DNA of 64,000 bases from Miltoncostaea sp050250915 (GCA_050250915.1 JBFWNT010000011.1:68368-132367), one strand, 5' to 3'; positions 15,067 to 24,312 are shown, numbered from the stretch's first letter. Program-made: numbers and translations. The notes: a model not told the origin generated them from the letters alone.

Positions 15067-16275
15067 TCAGCCCCCACCGTCCGGGCGCGGGAACGTCGTC
15101 CTGAGCCAGTGACTCACCGATAGAACCTCCGTCATCCCGTGCGCCGCGAGAACGTTCACGATGTCCACCGCCGACATCACCACCACGGGATGCGCGTCAT
15201 CGCGGAGCTCTTGGTATGCCTGAGGCGCCACGAACGAAGTCGTCACAAGCACGCCGAACTGGCGGTGTCGCAAGCGTGAGATGAGCCGCGCGACCTCGCG
15301 GACGCCCACGCCCTTCGTCAGCTCGTACCGCTTCGCCTCGAGGGCGAAGTCCAGATGGATGGGATCCGTCGCCGGTCCCAGCGAATAGAGCCCGATCCCG
15401 TCGCGGCCGCCGTCGACCGACCGGCGCGTCGGGACCAGGTCGGTGACGGCCTCGCGCGCGAGAAGCCGCCACAACTCGATCGCGCACGCCTCGAACGCGT
15501 ATGGGTCGTCGGCGAAATAGTTGTAGATCGCCTTGACGATCTGGTTGCCCTTCGCGTCGCCGGGAGGTGGGACCTGATCGGCGTGCGAACGCCATTTGGT
15601 CGTCGCGGGAGCCCGCAGGGCGTCGTAGGCCCCGGTCTCCACCCATCGGCGGAACGCCGGCGGGGCCCCATCGGTAGGGGTGGCGCCCGCGCGCATCGCC
15701 TCGAGCCACTCTCGGCTGATCTGCTGGACGTCGAGGATGGTGAACACCGCGCGGTAGTTCTGGAAGCGCCGGCCCCCCGTCGAGCGCCAGATGGCGACGA
15801 GATCGTCGTTGGCGGTCACATCGGAGGCGCCGGGGACGGCAAGTCCCAAGAAGCGCCGGGCCCGGCTCCGTCCGACGCGCTCGAACACGAGGAACGGTGG
15901 CACCGAGGCGCGGTCCGGCGGCGCGCCGTGCAGACGATCGAAGGACAGGCGAAGGAGTTCGTTGCCGCGCCGTTGCGTGTCGTGAAGAGCCCGTCCCGGC
16001 GTCCGGTTGTCCCCGAAGTAGGTGAACCGCCCCGTCTCGCGTTCCAGCGTGTCGGGCCAATCGACGTTGTCGCCACTGGAGTAGAGCGCCACATACGCGG
16101 CGGCGCTTCCGGCCCGGATCGCTCGGAAGCCACCCTGGTTCCCGGCGCCTGGGAGCAACCGCGCCAGCACGTCGTCGGCAGCGGTTCCGCTCCGGCCGCC
16201 CTCGTACACGGCATCGACGATCAGGTCTGCCGCTGGCAAGTCCTCGAACGAAATCGACTGAGCATTCGAGCCCAC
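15067..16275 (-). CDS. AspBHI/Mrr-like type IV restriction endonuclease
   Basis: 402-residue predicted modification-dependent DNA nuclease. The N-terminal half resembles the AspBHI DNA-recognition domain (SRA-like): LIVDAVYEGGRSGTAADDVL, GNQGGFR and GRFTYFGDNR. The C-terminal half is an Mrr-type PD-(D/E)xK nuclease: FEACAIELWRLLA (Glu262), VDGGRDGIG (Asp292), LDFALEAKRY (Glu313-Ala-Lys315), then FGVLVTTSFVAPQAYQEL. AspBHI-type enzymes cut DNA with modified cytosines, restricting modified phage DNA. It starts 24 bp after the recQ gene in the same direction. Codon use is less GC-extreme than its neighbours, which suits horizontal acquisition. Confidence 0.82.
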   Translation of the reverse strand: MGSNAQSISFEDLPAADLIVDAVYEGGRSGTAADDVLARLLPGAGNQGGFRAIRAGSAAAYVALYSSGDNVDWPDTLERETGRFTYFGDNRTPGRALHDTQRRGNELLRLSFDRLHGAPPDRASVPPFLVFERVGRSRARRFLGLAVPGASDVTANDDLVAIWRSTGGRRFQNYRAVFTILDVQQISREWLEAMRAGATPTDGAPPAFRRWVETGAYDALRAPATTKWRSHADQVPPPGDAKGNQIVKAIYNYFADDPYAFEACAIELWRLLAREAVTDLVPTRRSVDGGRDGIGLYSLGPATDPIHLDFALEAKRYELTKGVGVREVARLISRLRHRQFGVLVTTSFVAPQAYQELRDDAHPVVVMSAVDIVNVLAAHGMTEVLSVSHWLRTTFPRPDGGG

Positions 16276-16299
16276 GGGAGGAAGGCTATCCCGGAGGGC

Positions 16300-18390
16300 T
16301 CACGGCCTCCGGTGGATGATGAGCGGGAGGACCTTCCCGGCGCCCGCCTCGCGGAGGGTGGCGGTGGCGACCGTCACCGGCCAGAGGCTCGACGTGGCGT
16401 CGACGACCAGCAGGATCACCCGGTCGCGGACCTCGGCGGGCATCGCTTCCGGGGGCCCGAGGGCGTCGCGCCAGTGGGCGGCCTCGTCGGCGGAGGTCGG
16501 GTCGGTGGATGCCGGCGGGCCCACCGGGAGCATCAGGGTGGGGAGGCGGCCCCGGGCCCCGACGTGCGCGACCACGCTCTCGGTGAGGAGCTGGTGGCCG
16601 GCGGCCGGCATCCCGACGACGACCTCCGGCCGTGCCGGCCACTCGCCGCTCCAGGCGCTGAGCAGCTCGACCACCGCCTCCAGGAGCTCCGGGGGCGCCG
16701 CGGCGTCCCGGGCGAAGGCGGCGTCGATGAGCTCCCGCCACTCCGGGGCGTCCGCGAAGGCCAGGGCGCGGCCCTTCGCCGCCTGGCGATCCGGGGGGAT
16801 CCGCTTGCGCGAGCCGAACGCGCCGCCCGGCCACTGGAGGCGCGGGTCGACCACGTGGTGGCCGCGCCGGAGCTGGGTCGCCACCGAGCGGGTCACCGCG
16901 TCCGAGGGGCGCGCCGGCACCCCGTCCGGCAGCCGGCCCAGGCACGCCGAGCAGCGCCTGCACGGCGCGGCCGTCGGGTCGTCCAGGGCCTCCTGGAGAA
17001 GCTGCATCAGGCACCGGTCGCCGCGGACGTAGCGGCGCATGATGTCCGCCTCCCGGCGGCGGGTGGCCACCACGCCGTCGTAGTGCTCGCGGGCGAAGAG
17101 CCAGGGCTCGCCGGTCGCCACCCAGCCCGACCCGACCCGCTCCGCCGCGCCGTCGACCGCCAGTTGCTTCAGCAGCCCGTCGACCCGCGAGCGGCGGATG
17201 CTGGTGAGCGCCTCCAGGGCCACCGCGCTGGCGCCCGGCTCGTCGCGTGAGGGGAGGGCGTCCAGCAGCCGCCGCATCCGGTCGGGATCGGGGATCGTGG
17301 CGGTCGCGAAGTACTCCCACACGCCGGCGTCGGCCTCCGAGTGCAGCAGCACCACCGGCGCCCGGTCGATCCCGCGCCCCGCGCGCCCCACCTGCTGGTA
17401 GTACGACACGGGCGACGGCGGCGCGCCCACGTGGACGCAGAACCCCAGGTCGGGCTTGTCGTAGCCCATCCCCAGCGCCGACGTGGCCACCAGGGCCTTC
17501 AGCCGGTTCCCCAGCAGCGCCGCCTCGCGCTCCTCGCGGTCGGGGGTGTCGCCCGTGTACGACGCGACGGGGACGGCGTCGCCGTGGTGCCCCGCGATCG
17601 CCGCCGTCAGGCGCTCCGCGTCGGACTTGGTGAGCGTGTAGACGATCCCCGAGCCCGGCAGCGCCGGCAGGTGCTCCACCACCCACGCGAACCGCTCCAG
17701 GGGCGACAGCCCGTCGATCACCGCCAGCTGCAGGCTGCTCCGCGCCAGCGGGCCGCGCAGCACCAGCGTCCCCGTCCCCAGCTGGGCGGCGACGTCGTCG
17801 GTCACCCGCGCGTTGGCCGTCGCCGTGGTCGCCAGCACCGGGGTGCTCGGGTCGAGGCGCTCCACCGTCGCCGCGATGCGCCGGTAGTCGGGGCGGAAGT
17901 CGTGCCCCCAGTCGGAGATGGCGTGGGCCTCGTCGATCACCAGCAGGCCCAGGCGCCCGGCCACGGCGTCCAGCACCCGCCCGCCGAAGCCGGGGTTGGC
18001 GAGCCGCTCGGGCGACACCAGCACCACGTCCAGCGCGCCGGCCAGCAGGTCGGCCTCCACCGGCTGCCAGTCCTCGACATTGGAGGAGTTGAGCGTGGCC
18101 GCGCGCAGCCCCGCGCGCTCCGCGGCCGCCACCTGGTCGCGCATCAGCGACAGCAGGGGGGAGATGACCAGCGTGGGCCCGGCGCCCTCGCTGCGGCGCA
18201 CGGCGGTGGCGGCCCAGTAGACCGCCGACTTGCCCCAGCCGGTGGCCTGCACCACCAGCACGCGGGCCCCGTCGTCGCACAGCGCCCCCACGGCGGTGGC
18301 CTGGTCGTCGCGCAGCGTCGCCCCCGCACCCGCGACGCTCGCGATCACCCCCTCGGCGGTGGCGCGGCGCGCGCCGGTCAGGTCGGTCAT
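16300..18390 (-). CDS. recQ: RecQ-family helicase with C-terminal PRTase-like domain
   Basis: 696-residue ATP-dependent 3'-5' DNA helicase. Walker A is VVQATGWGKSAVYW (Lys54), the Walker B box is VIDEAHAISDWGHDFRPDYR (about 152-170), then LATTATAN, IVYTLTKSDAERL, YTGDTPDREERE and the Q-R-R motif VSYYQQVGRAGRGIDR. A zinc-binding region follows, with one Cys in RGDRCLMQLLQEA and three in CRRCSACLG. The C-terminal about 110 residues (VVVGMPAAGHQLLTESVV, ILLVVDATSSLWPVTVATAT) resemble a phosphoribosyltransferase fold with a degraded PRPP loop, an arrangement seen in actinobacterial RecQ proteins. ATG at 18390; head-to-head with the copper oxidase gene, 21 bp apart. Confidence 0.88.
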   Translation of the reverse strand: MTDLTGARRATAEGVIASVAGAGATLRDDQATAVGALCDDGARVLVVQATGWGKSAVYWAATAVRRSEGAGPTLVISPLLSLMRDQVAAAERAGLRAATLNSSNVEDWQPVEADLLAGALDVVLVSPERLANPGFGGRVLDAVAGRLGLLVIDEAHAISDWGHDFRPDYRRIAATVERLDPSTPVLATTATANARVTDDVAAQLGTGTLVLRGPLARSSLQLAVIDGLSPLERFAWVVEHLPALPGSGIVYTLTKSDAERLTAAIAGHHGDAVPVASYTGDTPDREEREAALLGNRLKALVATSALGMGYDKPDLGFCVHVGAPPSPVSYYQQVGRAGRGIDRAPVVLLHSEADAGVWEYFATATIPDPDRMRRLLDALPSRDEPGASAVALEALTSIRRSRVDGLLKQLAVDGAAERVGSGWVATGEPWLFAREHYDGVVATRRREADIMRRYVRGDRCLMQLLQEALDDPTAAPCRRCSACLGRLPDGVPARPSDAVTRSVATQLRRGHHVVDPRLQWPGGAFGSRKRIPPDRQAAKGRALAFADAPEWRELIDAAFARDAAAPPELLEAVVELLSAWSGEWPARPEVVVGMPAAGHQLLTESVVAHVGARGRLPTLMLPVGPPASTDPTSADEAAHWRDALGPPEAMPAEVRDRVILLVVDATSSLWPVTVATATLREAGAGKVLPLIIHRRP

Positions 18391-18411
18391 CGCTCCGACG
18401 ATAGAGAGGGG

Positions 18412-20838
18412 ATGGCCACGACGAAGCTCATCCGCCGACGCTTTTACGCGGCGACGGCGGCGGCCGGCGCGATCGCGGCCATCATCAGCGTCGCGCCGCT
18501 CACGGCGGACCGGACCACCACGGAGGGCGCGCCGGAGGCGTTCCTCAACCAGAACGAGGGCTCCGGCTTCGACCACAACCAGGCGCATCGAAAGCCGAGC
18601 CGGGCGGCGATCGCCCAGGCGCGCGCCGAGCTCCAGGCGTGCATCTCGGCCCCGGCCGGCTCGGCCGCGGCCGACTCGGCGTTCTGCCCCGACCCGCCCG
18701 CGAGCACCGCCGCCATCGCCGCCGCCAGTGCCGCCGGACGCCTGGCGCCCAGCGAGTCGGCCGAGCCGAACGGCGTGTGGGGGCCGCTGCTCAGCATCCC
18801 CACCACCGCCATCCACGCCATCGTGCTCCCCACCGGCAAGGTGCTGTTCATGTCGCATCCCCGGTACCCGACGGAGACGGAGAGCCAGGGCGGCAACGCC
18901 CACGTCTGGGACCCGGCGACCAACACGTTCACCGCGGTGCCGCCGCCGGTCGTCCACTGGCCGACCGGGCCGGACCGGCCCGCCAACCTCTGGTGCGGCG
19001 GACAGGTGCAGCTCGCCGACGGCCGCGTCCTGGTGGTCGGCGGCAACCTGGCGTACGCCACCAGCGACGGCCTCGGCGCCGGCAACGGCTTCAAGGGCGG
19101 CAGGTGGGTCATGACCTTCGACCCGTGGACCGAGACCTGGACCCGCTACCAGGACATGGAGCACGGCCGCTGGTACCCGAGCCTCGTGGAGCTGCCCGAC
19201 GGGCGGGTGCTGATCATGGGCGGCTGGGATGAGACGGGGGGCCTCGACAACGGCGGGCCCGGCCTGCCGCCGCTGATGGTGAACAACAAGGACGTCGAGG
19301 TCTTCGACCCGGCGACGCCCGCCGGCGGGAGGGCCACCACCGTCGTGAGTCAGCTGCCGCCCCTGGCCGGCAACCAGCCCAAGCCGTGGCCGAACCACGA
19401 GGGGCTGTCGCTTTACCCCCACCTCTTCGTGCTGCCCAGCACGTCCGCGCTGGGCGCCGGCGGCAACAAGGTGCTCGTCGCCGGCCCGAACAAGTACGAC
19501 TCGGCGGTGATCGACACCGACACGTGGATCTGGAAGGACGTGGTCGACACGCCCGACGTGGGTCAGCCGCGGATCTCCGAGGACCGCTCGTGGGGCACCG
19601 CGTGGATCGCGCCGTCCGGCGTCGACGGGGCGAAGCAGGTGGTGCTGCTCGGCGGCAGCAACGCCGACGGCGCGACCGCCCCGGGCCCCGGGGAGGCGCA
19701 GCCGCCGAAGGCGACCGCGGAGGTGCTCGACCTCGACGACCCCGACAGCGGGTGGCGGCTCGGCGCGTTCCCGAGCCTCAACACCGCCCGCTCGCACTTC
19801 AACACCGTCCTGCTCCCCGACGGCGGCATCTTCGCCAACGGCGGCGGCTACGGCCGCAAGGACGACACGCTCTACGCCGACCCGGTCTACCAGTCCGAGC
19901 TGCTGCGCCCCGGCGGGACCGCCTGGGACACGGTGGGCAGCGAGGCGGACGCCCGCACCTATCACTCCGTGGCGGTCCTGCTCCCCGACGGCCGGGTCGC
20001 GTCCGCGGGGGACGACCGCGACATCGCGCCCACCCACGTCCCCGCCGACAAGCGCACCGCCCAGATCTGGAGCCCGCCGTACCTGTTCTCCGGCGCCCGT
20101 CCCGTGGTGACCTCCGCGCCGGCCGCCGTCGGGTACGGCACAACCTTCCGCGTCACCGTGGCGGGCGACCCGTCGGCCATCACGAGCGCGGCCCTGGTGC
20201 GCCCGGCCGCCGTGACCCACGCCGTCGACATGGCCCAGCGGGTCATCACGCTCGACGTGACCGCCGGGAACGGCGGGGTCACGCTCACCACGCCGCGCGA
20301 CGCGACCGTCGCGCCGCCCGGCTACTACATGCTGTTCGTCCTGAACGCCGCCGGCGTCCCGTCGGTCGCCTCCTGGGTGCGGGTGTCCGCCGACCCCCGC
20401 CAGGCGGCGGTCCCGCCCTCGACGCCGGGGTCGACCACCCAGGACCCGCCGTCGCCACCGTCGCCGCCGTCGCCGCCGCGGGCGGCGCCGTTCCGGGTGC
20501 GCACGCTCACGGCCGCCCTCACGGGCAGCGGGCCGCGGCTGACGCTGTCGATGCGCCTGAAGGCCACCGGCGCCGCCTCGGCCCGCATCACCCTGATGCG
20601 CGGGCACCGCGCCGTCGCCGCCCGCACCGTGCCGCTCCGCGCCGGGCGCCTCGCCACCCCCCGCCTGCCGGTGGCCCGCGCGGCGCTGCGCGGCGCGAAG
20701 CGGGTCCCGCTGCGCGTGGTCATCACCCACGGCGGCCGCGTCACGACCGCGAACCTCGGCGTCACGGTCCCGAGGACGCGTTCGGCGGTCGCGCCCGCGC
20801 GGGCCCGGGTCACGCCCGGCACATCAGCGCCCAGCTGA
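18412..20838 (+). CDS. Galactose oxidase-like copper radical oxidase (GlxA-like)
   Basis: 808-residue secreted oxidase. After a short basic N-terminus and hydrophobic residues 12-31, a kelch-type propeller carries the copper-radical residues in order: Cys195 (LWCGGQ) and Tyr255 (GRWYPS), expected to form the thioether-linked cofactor, Tyr517-His518 (ARTYHS) and His603 (VTHAVD). The galactose oxidase C-terminal motif GYYMLFVLNAAGVPSVASWV follows. Beyond it are a Pro/Ser linker (DPPSPPSPPSPP) and a further Ig-like domain of about 110 residues. GlxA-type enzymes oxidise primary alcohols or aldehydes on glycans. No cellulose-synthase-like partner is adjacent. The 3' end overlaps the convergent gene by 29 bp. 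Confidence 0.85.
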   Translation: MATTKLIRRRFYAATAAAGAIAAIISVAPLTADRTTTEGAPEAFLNQNEGSGFDHNQAHRKPSRAAIAQARAELQACISAPAGSAAADSAFCPDPPASTAAIAAASAAGRLAPSESAEPNGVWGPLLSIPTTAIHAIVLPTGKVLFMSHPRYPTETESQGGNAHVWDPATNTFTAVPPPVVHWPTGPDRPANLWCGGQVQLADGRVLVVGGNLAYATSDGLGAGNGFKGGRWVMTFDPWTETWTRYQDMEHGRWYPSLVELPDGRVLIMGGWDETGGLDNGGPGLPPLMVNNKDVEVFDPATPAGGRATTVVSQLPPLAGNQPKPWPNHEGLSLYPHLFVLPSTSALGAGGNKVLVAGPNKYDSAVIDTDTWIWKDVVDTPDVGQPRISEDRSWGTAWIAPSGVDGAKQVVLLGGSNADGATAPGPGEAQPPKATAEVLDLDDPDSGWRLGAFPSLNTARSHFNTVLLPDGGIFANGGGYGRKDDTLYADPVYQSELLRPGGTAWDTVGSEADARTYHSVAVLLPDGRVASAGDDRDIAPTHVPADKRTAQIWSPPYLFSGARPVVTSAPAAVGYGTTFRVTVAGDPSAITSAALVRPAAVTHAVDMAQRVITLDVTAGNGGVTLTTPRDATVAPPGYYMLFVLNAAGVPSVASWVRVSADPRQAAVPPSTPGSTTQDPPSPPSPPSPPRAAPFRVRTLTAALTGSGPRLTLSMRLKATGAASARITLMRGHRAVAARTVPLRAGRLATPRLPVARAALRGAKRVPLRVVITHGGRVTTANLGVTVPRTRSAVAPARARVTPGTSAPS

Positions 20839-21793
20839 ACGGCTGAACCGCCCCGCCCGGGGTGCGGTGCCCGGTACGGCGGGCCTCCTCCAGCGCGAGT
20901 CCCAGCTCGGCGGCGATCCCCTCCGGCGTCCACCGGGACACGGCCAGCCCGGAGCAGCGGACCGGGCCATCGGGCGCGAAGGCCCCCACCACGGCGTGGC
21001 CATCGCGCCGCAGCGCCGCGTCGAGGGTGGCGGCGTAGCGGCGCCGGTCGGCCTCGGCCGTCAGGAACTGGAGTACGGCGCGGTCGTGCCACACCGCGTA
21101 GCGCCGCGGCGGCGCCCAGGTCAGGACGTCGGCGGCCACCCACGAGACGCGCCGCGCGGCGTCGCCCAGCCGCCGCCGGGCGGCGGCGAGGGCATGGGGG
21201 GAGAGGTCGAGCACCGTCACGTCGCGGAACCCGCCATCCGACAGCGCGCCGGCCAGGCGCGACGCCCCGCCGCCGACGTCCACGACCGGGTCATCCGGGC
21301 CGGTCCCGCCCCGGCGGATGAGATCGAGCGACGTCGCCGGGACCGCCTCGAACCAGCTCACGCCCTCGTCACCGCGCGCGTAGGCGCGGTTCCAGCGGGC
21401 CGTGGCGCCGTCGTCGGCGGGCCGCTCCACGGGCAGGCCCGCGGCGCGCCAGGCGACGAAGCCGCCCGCCATGTCCGTGGCGCCGGCCAGGCCCAGGTCC
21501 TGGAGCGTCGCGGCGGCGAGGCTCGACTGGAAGCCCTCGGCGCACATCAGGATCACGGGTCCGCCCGCCTCCGCCAGACGGGGGTCGCGCTCGGGGGAGG
21601 CGGGATCGGCGCGCCACTCCAGCACGTTGCGCGGCACCACCAGCGCCCCGGGCACCAGGCCGTCGGCGGCCCGCTGCGCGTCGGCGCGGATGTCGACGAT
21701 CACCCCGCCCGCCGCCTGGGCCGCGGCCGCCTCGGCGGGGGTCAGGCGGCGCAGGCGCGCCCGGGCGGCGCGCAGCAGGTCGTCGACCGGCAC
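20810..21793 (-). CDS. Rhodanese-methyltransferase fusion protein
   Basis: 327 residues in two domains. Residues about 15-120 form a rhodanese domain: GVIVDIRADAQRAADG, VPGALVVPRNVLEW and the active loop VILMCAEGFQSSLAA with its Cys. Residues about 125-327 form a class I SAM-dependent methyltransferase: RWNRAYARGDEGVSWFE, DPVVDVGGGASRLAGAL (SAM loop), VTVLDLSPHALAAARRRLG and VSWVAADVLTWAPPRRYAVW. The fusion suggests sulfur chemistry, for example sulfide/persulfide handling linked to S- or metalloid methylation (inference). GTG start at 21793, 7 bp after the regulator stop on the same strand, so probably co-transcribed with the two-component regulator. Confidence 0.82.
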   Translation of the reverse strand: MPVDDLLRAARARLRRLTPAEAAAAQAAGGVIVDIRADAQRAADGLVPGALVVPRNVLEWRADPASPERDPRLAEAGGPVILMCAEGFQSSLAAATLQDLGLAGATDMAGGFVAWRAAGLPVERPADDGATARWNRAYARGDEGVSWFEAVPATSLDLIRRGGTGPDDPVVDVGGGASRLAGALSDGGFRDVTVLDLSPHALAAARRRLGDAARRVSWVAADVLTWAPPRRYAVWHDRAVLQFLTAEADRRRYAATLDAALRRDGHAVVGAFAPDGPVRCSGLAVSRWTPEGIAAELGLALEEARRTGHRTPGGAVQPFSWALMCRA

Positions 21794-21800
21794 CGTCCCC

Positions 21801-23009
21801 TCAGGCCTCGGGCGCGACCAGCCCGGTCTCGTAGGCCAGCACCACGGCCTGCACGCGGTCGCGCAGGCCCAGCTTGCCGAGGACCCGGGCCACGTGCGTC
21901 TTCACGGTGTTCTCGCCCAGCACCAGCTCGCCGGCGATCTCGGCGTTCGACATCCCGCGGGCGACCAGGCGCAGCACGTCCAGCTCGCGGGCGGTGAGGG
22001 GGGAGAGGGCGGCGGGGACGCCGTCCGGCTCCGGCCGGGCGGCGTGGGCGAAGCGCTCGATGAGCCGGCGGGTGATCGACGGGGCCAGCAGGGCGTCGCC
22101 CGACGCCGCCACCCGGATCGCGTCGAGCAGCCGGTCGGCGGGCGTGTCCTTCAGCAGGAACCCGCTCGCGCCGATCCGCAGGGCCTCGTAGACGTACTCG
22201 TCGCGGTCGAACGTCGTGAGCATCACCACCGCGGTCGGGATGCCGGGGTCGTCCAGGATCCGCCGCGCCGCCGACAGCCCGTCGAGCTCGGGCATCCGGA
22301 TGTCCATGAGGACCACGTCGGGGCGCCGGCGGCGCACCACGTCGACCGCCGCCTCGCCGTCGGGCGCCTCGCCCACCACCCGCATGTCCGGCTCGCTGTC
22401 CAGGATCACCCGGAAGCCGGTGCGCAGCAGGCGCTGGTCGTCGGCGATCACCACGGTGATCTCGCCCGCGGGCGCCTCGGCGGGTGCGGGCTCGTCCTCG
22501 TCCTCGTCGTCGTCGCGCCAGCGCACCTCCGCGACCGCGACGCGCTCGGGCACGCCGGGCAGCCGCAGCGAGCCGGCGGGCTGCACCAGGCCCGCGGCCC
22601 GCGGCCCGGCGATCTGCCGTACGACGTCGGTCGCCACGATGGCCCCCGGGGCGGCGGTCTCGCACAGCCGGCGGGCCACCTCGACGGGGGTGCCGTAGAG
22701 GTCGTCGCCGTCGGCGACCGGCTCGCCCGCCGCCAGCCCGATCCGCGCGGGGGCGCCGGGATCGGCGCCCGTGGTGGCCCGCTGCATGTCCACCGCGCAG
22801 CGCACCGCCGCGCCGGCCCCGGCGAACGCGACGGTCAGGCCGTCGCCGGCGGCGCGCACCTCGCGGCCGCCGTGCTGGGCGGCCACCGCCCGCAGGGTCG
22901 CGAAGCCGGCGCGGCGGGCGCCGGCGGCGGCGTCGTCGCCGGCGCCGCGCAGCCGCGCCGCGGCGCCCGCGAGGTCGGCGATCAGCAGCGTCACGAAGGG
23001 GCCGTCCAC
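21801..23009 (-). CDS. Response regulator with N-terminal cyclase homology domain (CHD-REC-LuxR)
   Basis: About 402 residues from the GTG at 23009, a site preceded by GGGAGG. Residues 4-165 form a class III nucleotide cyclase homology domain: FVTLLIADLAG (first metal Asp, about 12) and VRAAGDGLTVAF (second, about 56) are kept, but the usual Asn of the N-x-AAR motif is replaced (TPVEVARRLC), so activity is doubtful. An Asp/Glu-rich linker leads to a NarL-type receiver (phosphoacceptor Asp about 236 in VLMDIRMPELDG, Lys about 287) and a LuxR helix-turn-helix (LTARELDVLRLVARGMSNAE). Divergent from two kinase-like genes; the rhodanese-methyltransferase gene follows. Confidence 0.85.
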   Translation of the reverse strand: MDGPFVTLLIADLAGAAARLRGAGDDAAAGARRAGFATLRAVAAQHGGREVRAAGDGLTVAFAGAGAAVRCAVDMQRATTGADPGAPARIGLAAGEPVADGDDLYGTPVEVARRLCETAAPGAIVATDVVRQIAGPRAAGLVQPAGSLRLPGVPERVAVAEVRWRDDDEDEDEPAPAEAPAGEITVVIADDQRLLRTGFRVILDSEPDMRVVGEAPDGEAAVDVVRRRRPDVVLMDIRMPELDGLSAARRILDDPGIPTAVVMLTTFDRDEYVYEALRIGASGFLLKDTPADRLLDAIRVAASGDALLAPSITRRLIERFAHAARPEPDGVPAALSPLTARELDVLRLVARGMSNAEIAGELVLGENTVKTHVARVLGKLGLRDRVQAVVLAYETGLVAPEA

Positions 23010-23044
23010 GTCGCCAGCATCCTCCCAAGGCCCCGGGGGCGTCG

Positions 23045-23084
23045 TCACCCCCGGGGGTGAGGGCGCCGCACGCAGGTTCACCCC
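23045..23084. promoter_or_regulatory. TCACCCC palindrome and half-site
   Basis: A perfect 16-bp palindrome TCACCCCCGGGGGTGA (23045-23060) plus a third direct half-site TCACCCC (23078-23084) sit between the divergent regulator and kinase genes. The position suits binding by the LuxR-type regulator and autoregulation, but there is no direct evidence of which protein binds. Confidence 0.45.
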
Positions 23085-23175
23085 GCCGGATGACGCGGCC
23101 GCGGCGGGGCCGGGCGGATCCTGCCGCCATCACCGGTACTGCGCCCCGCCTTTACGAACGGAGGTCGTCCGCACC

Positions 23176-24309
23176 ATGATCCGCTCAATGAGCCTCAACC
23201 CCGCCCGCATCGGCTGGCTCGACATCGCGATCACGGCCGTGGCCGTGGGCCTCGCGACCTTCTACATGTCGATGCAGCCGACCGATCCCGAGCTGCCCGA
23301 CGCGTCATGGTGGGCGGTGCCCTTCTTCGCCCTCATCGCCGTGCCGCTGCTGTGGCGGCGCGTGTCCCCGCTCGTGGCCGCCGGCGGTTGTGCCGCCCTC
23401 GCGGGCCTGCACGTCGCCCTCTTCACCGACACCGTCATCCGGTGCGGGATCCTGATCCCCCTCTGCTTCATCCTGGCGTTCGCCGTCGGCGCCCGCCTCG
23501 ACCTGAACCCGGCGCTGCTCGGCCTGGGCTTCTGCCTGCTGGTCGGGTTCTTCGGCTGCGCGTTCGATGGGCCCACCGGCGCCGACGTCTGGGCGATGAC
23601 GTTCGTGGCCCCCGTGGCCGCCGCGGTCTGGGTCGTCGGGCGCATCGTCCGCTCCCGCGGCCGCATGGTCACCGAGCTGCAGAAGCGGACAGAGGAGCTG
23701 CGGACCGCCCGCGACGAGCGCGCCCGCCTGGAGGTCGCCGACGACCGCGCCCGGCTCTCCGCCGAGCTCGACGGCCTGCTCCAGCGTCGCCTGACCCTGC
23801 TGGTCGAGATGGCCGACGGCGGCGACGCCGCCGACCCGGAGGCCGCCGCCGCCACGCTCGCCCGCATCGAGGCCGAGAGCCGCGGCACCCTGGAGGAGAT
23901 GCGCGCGATGGTGGGCGTGCTGCGCGACGACGCCACCGACGCCGAGATCGCCGCGCAGCCGGCGCTGACCCAGCTCGAAGGCCTGCTGGTGCGGGCGAAG
24001 GGCGCCGGCGCGCGCCTGACGGTGGAGGGCAGCCCGCGGGCGCTCCCCGCCGGCGTGGAGCTGTCGGCCTACCGCGTCGTGGAGCACCTGCTGGACGCGG
24101 TCCAGGACGCCCCCGGCGTGGAGGTGGGCGTGCGGTTCGCCGACCAGGCGCTGGAGCTGCGGGTCACCGGGCCGATGCGCCGCCGCGGCGCCGCCGCGAT
24201 CGAGCGGGCCCGCGAGCGCGCGGCGCTCGACCACGGGCGCCTGGAGGCGACGACGGACGGCGGCCGCGCCGAGGCCGTGGTCTCGCTCCCGATCCTCGCG
24301 GCCGTCTAG
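23176..24309 (+). CDS. Degenerate NarL-partner histidine kinase (pseudokinase)
   Basis: 377-residue membrane protein built like a HisKA_3 kinase. About five membrane helices (residues 15-155) are followed by a coiled coil (VTELQKRTEELRTARDERAR) and a dimerisation helix. Where active relatives have ELHD, this protein has AELDGLLQRR: the phosphoacceptor His is replaced by Asp199. The ATP-lid N box is also lost (YRVVEHLLDAVQ). It ends 3 bp before the intact kinase gene. It probably acts as a sensing or heterodimerising partner, or a decoy, rather than a catalyst. ATG at 23176 with a GGAGG some 12 bp upstream; 23188 is an alternative. Confidence 0.75.
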   Translation: MIRSMSLNPARIGWLDIAITAVAVGLATFYMSMQPTDPELPDASWWAVPFFALIAVPLLWRRVSPLVAAGGCAALAGLHVALFTDTVIRCGILIPLCFILAFAVGARLDLNPALLGLGFCLLVGFFGCAFDGPTGADVWAMTFVAPVAAAVWVVGRIVRSRGRMVTELQKRTEELRTARDERARLEVADDRARLSAELDGLLQRRLTLLVEMADGGDAADPEAAAATLARIEAESRGTLEEMRAMVGVLRDDATDAEIAAQPALTQLEGLLVRAKGAGARLTVEGSPRALPAGVELSAYRVVEHLLDAVQDAPGVEVGVRFADQALELRVTGPMRRRGAAAIERARERAALDHGRLEATTDGGRAEAVVSLPILAAV

Positions 24310-24312
24310 ACC

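Noticed and set aside
16300..20730. A 1476-residue minus-strand protein spanning recQ and the oxidase region
   Set aside because: Only the part after the ATG at 18390 has helicase motifs; the upstream part is antisense to the clear galactose-oxidase-like gene and lacks domain character.
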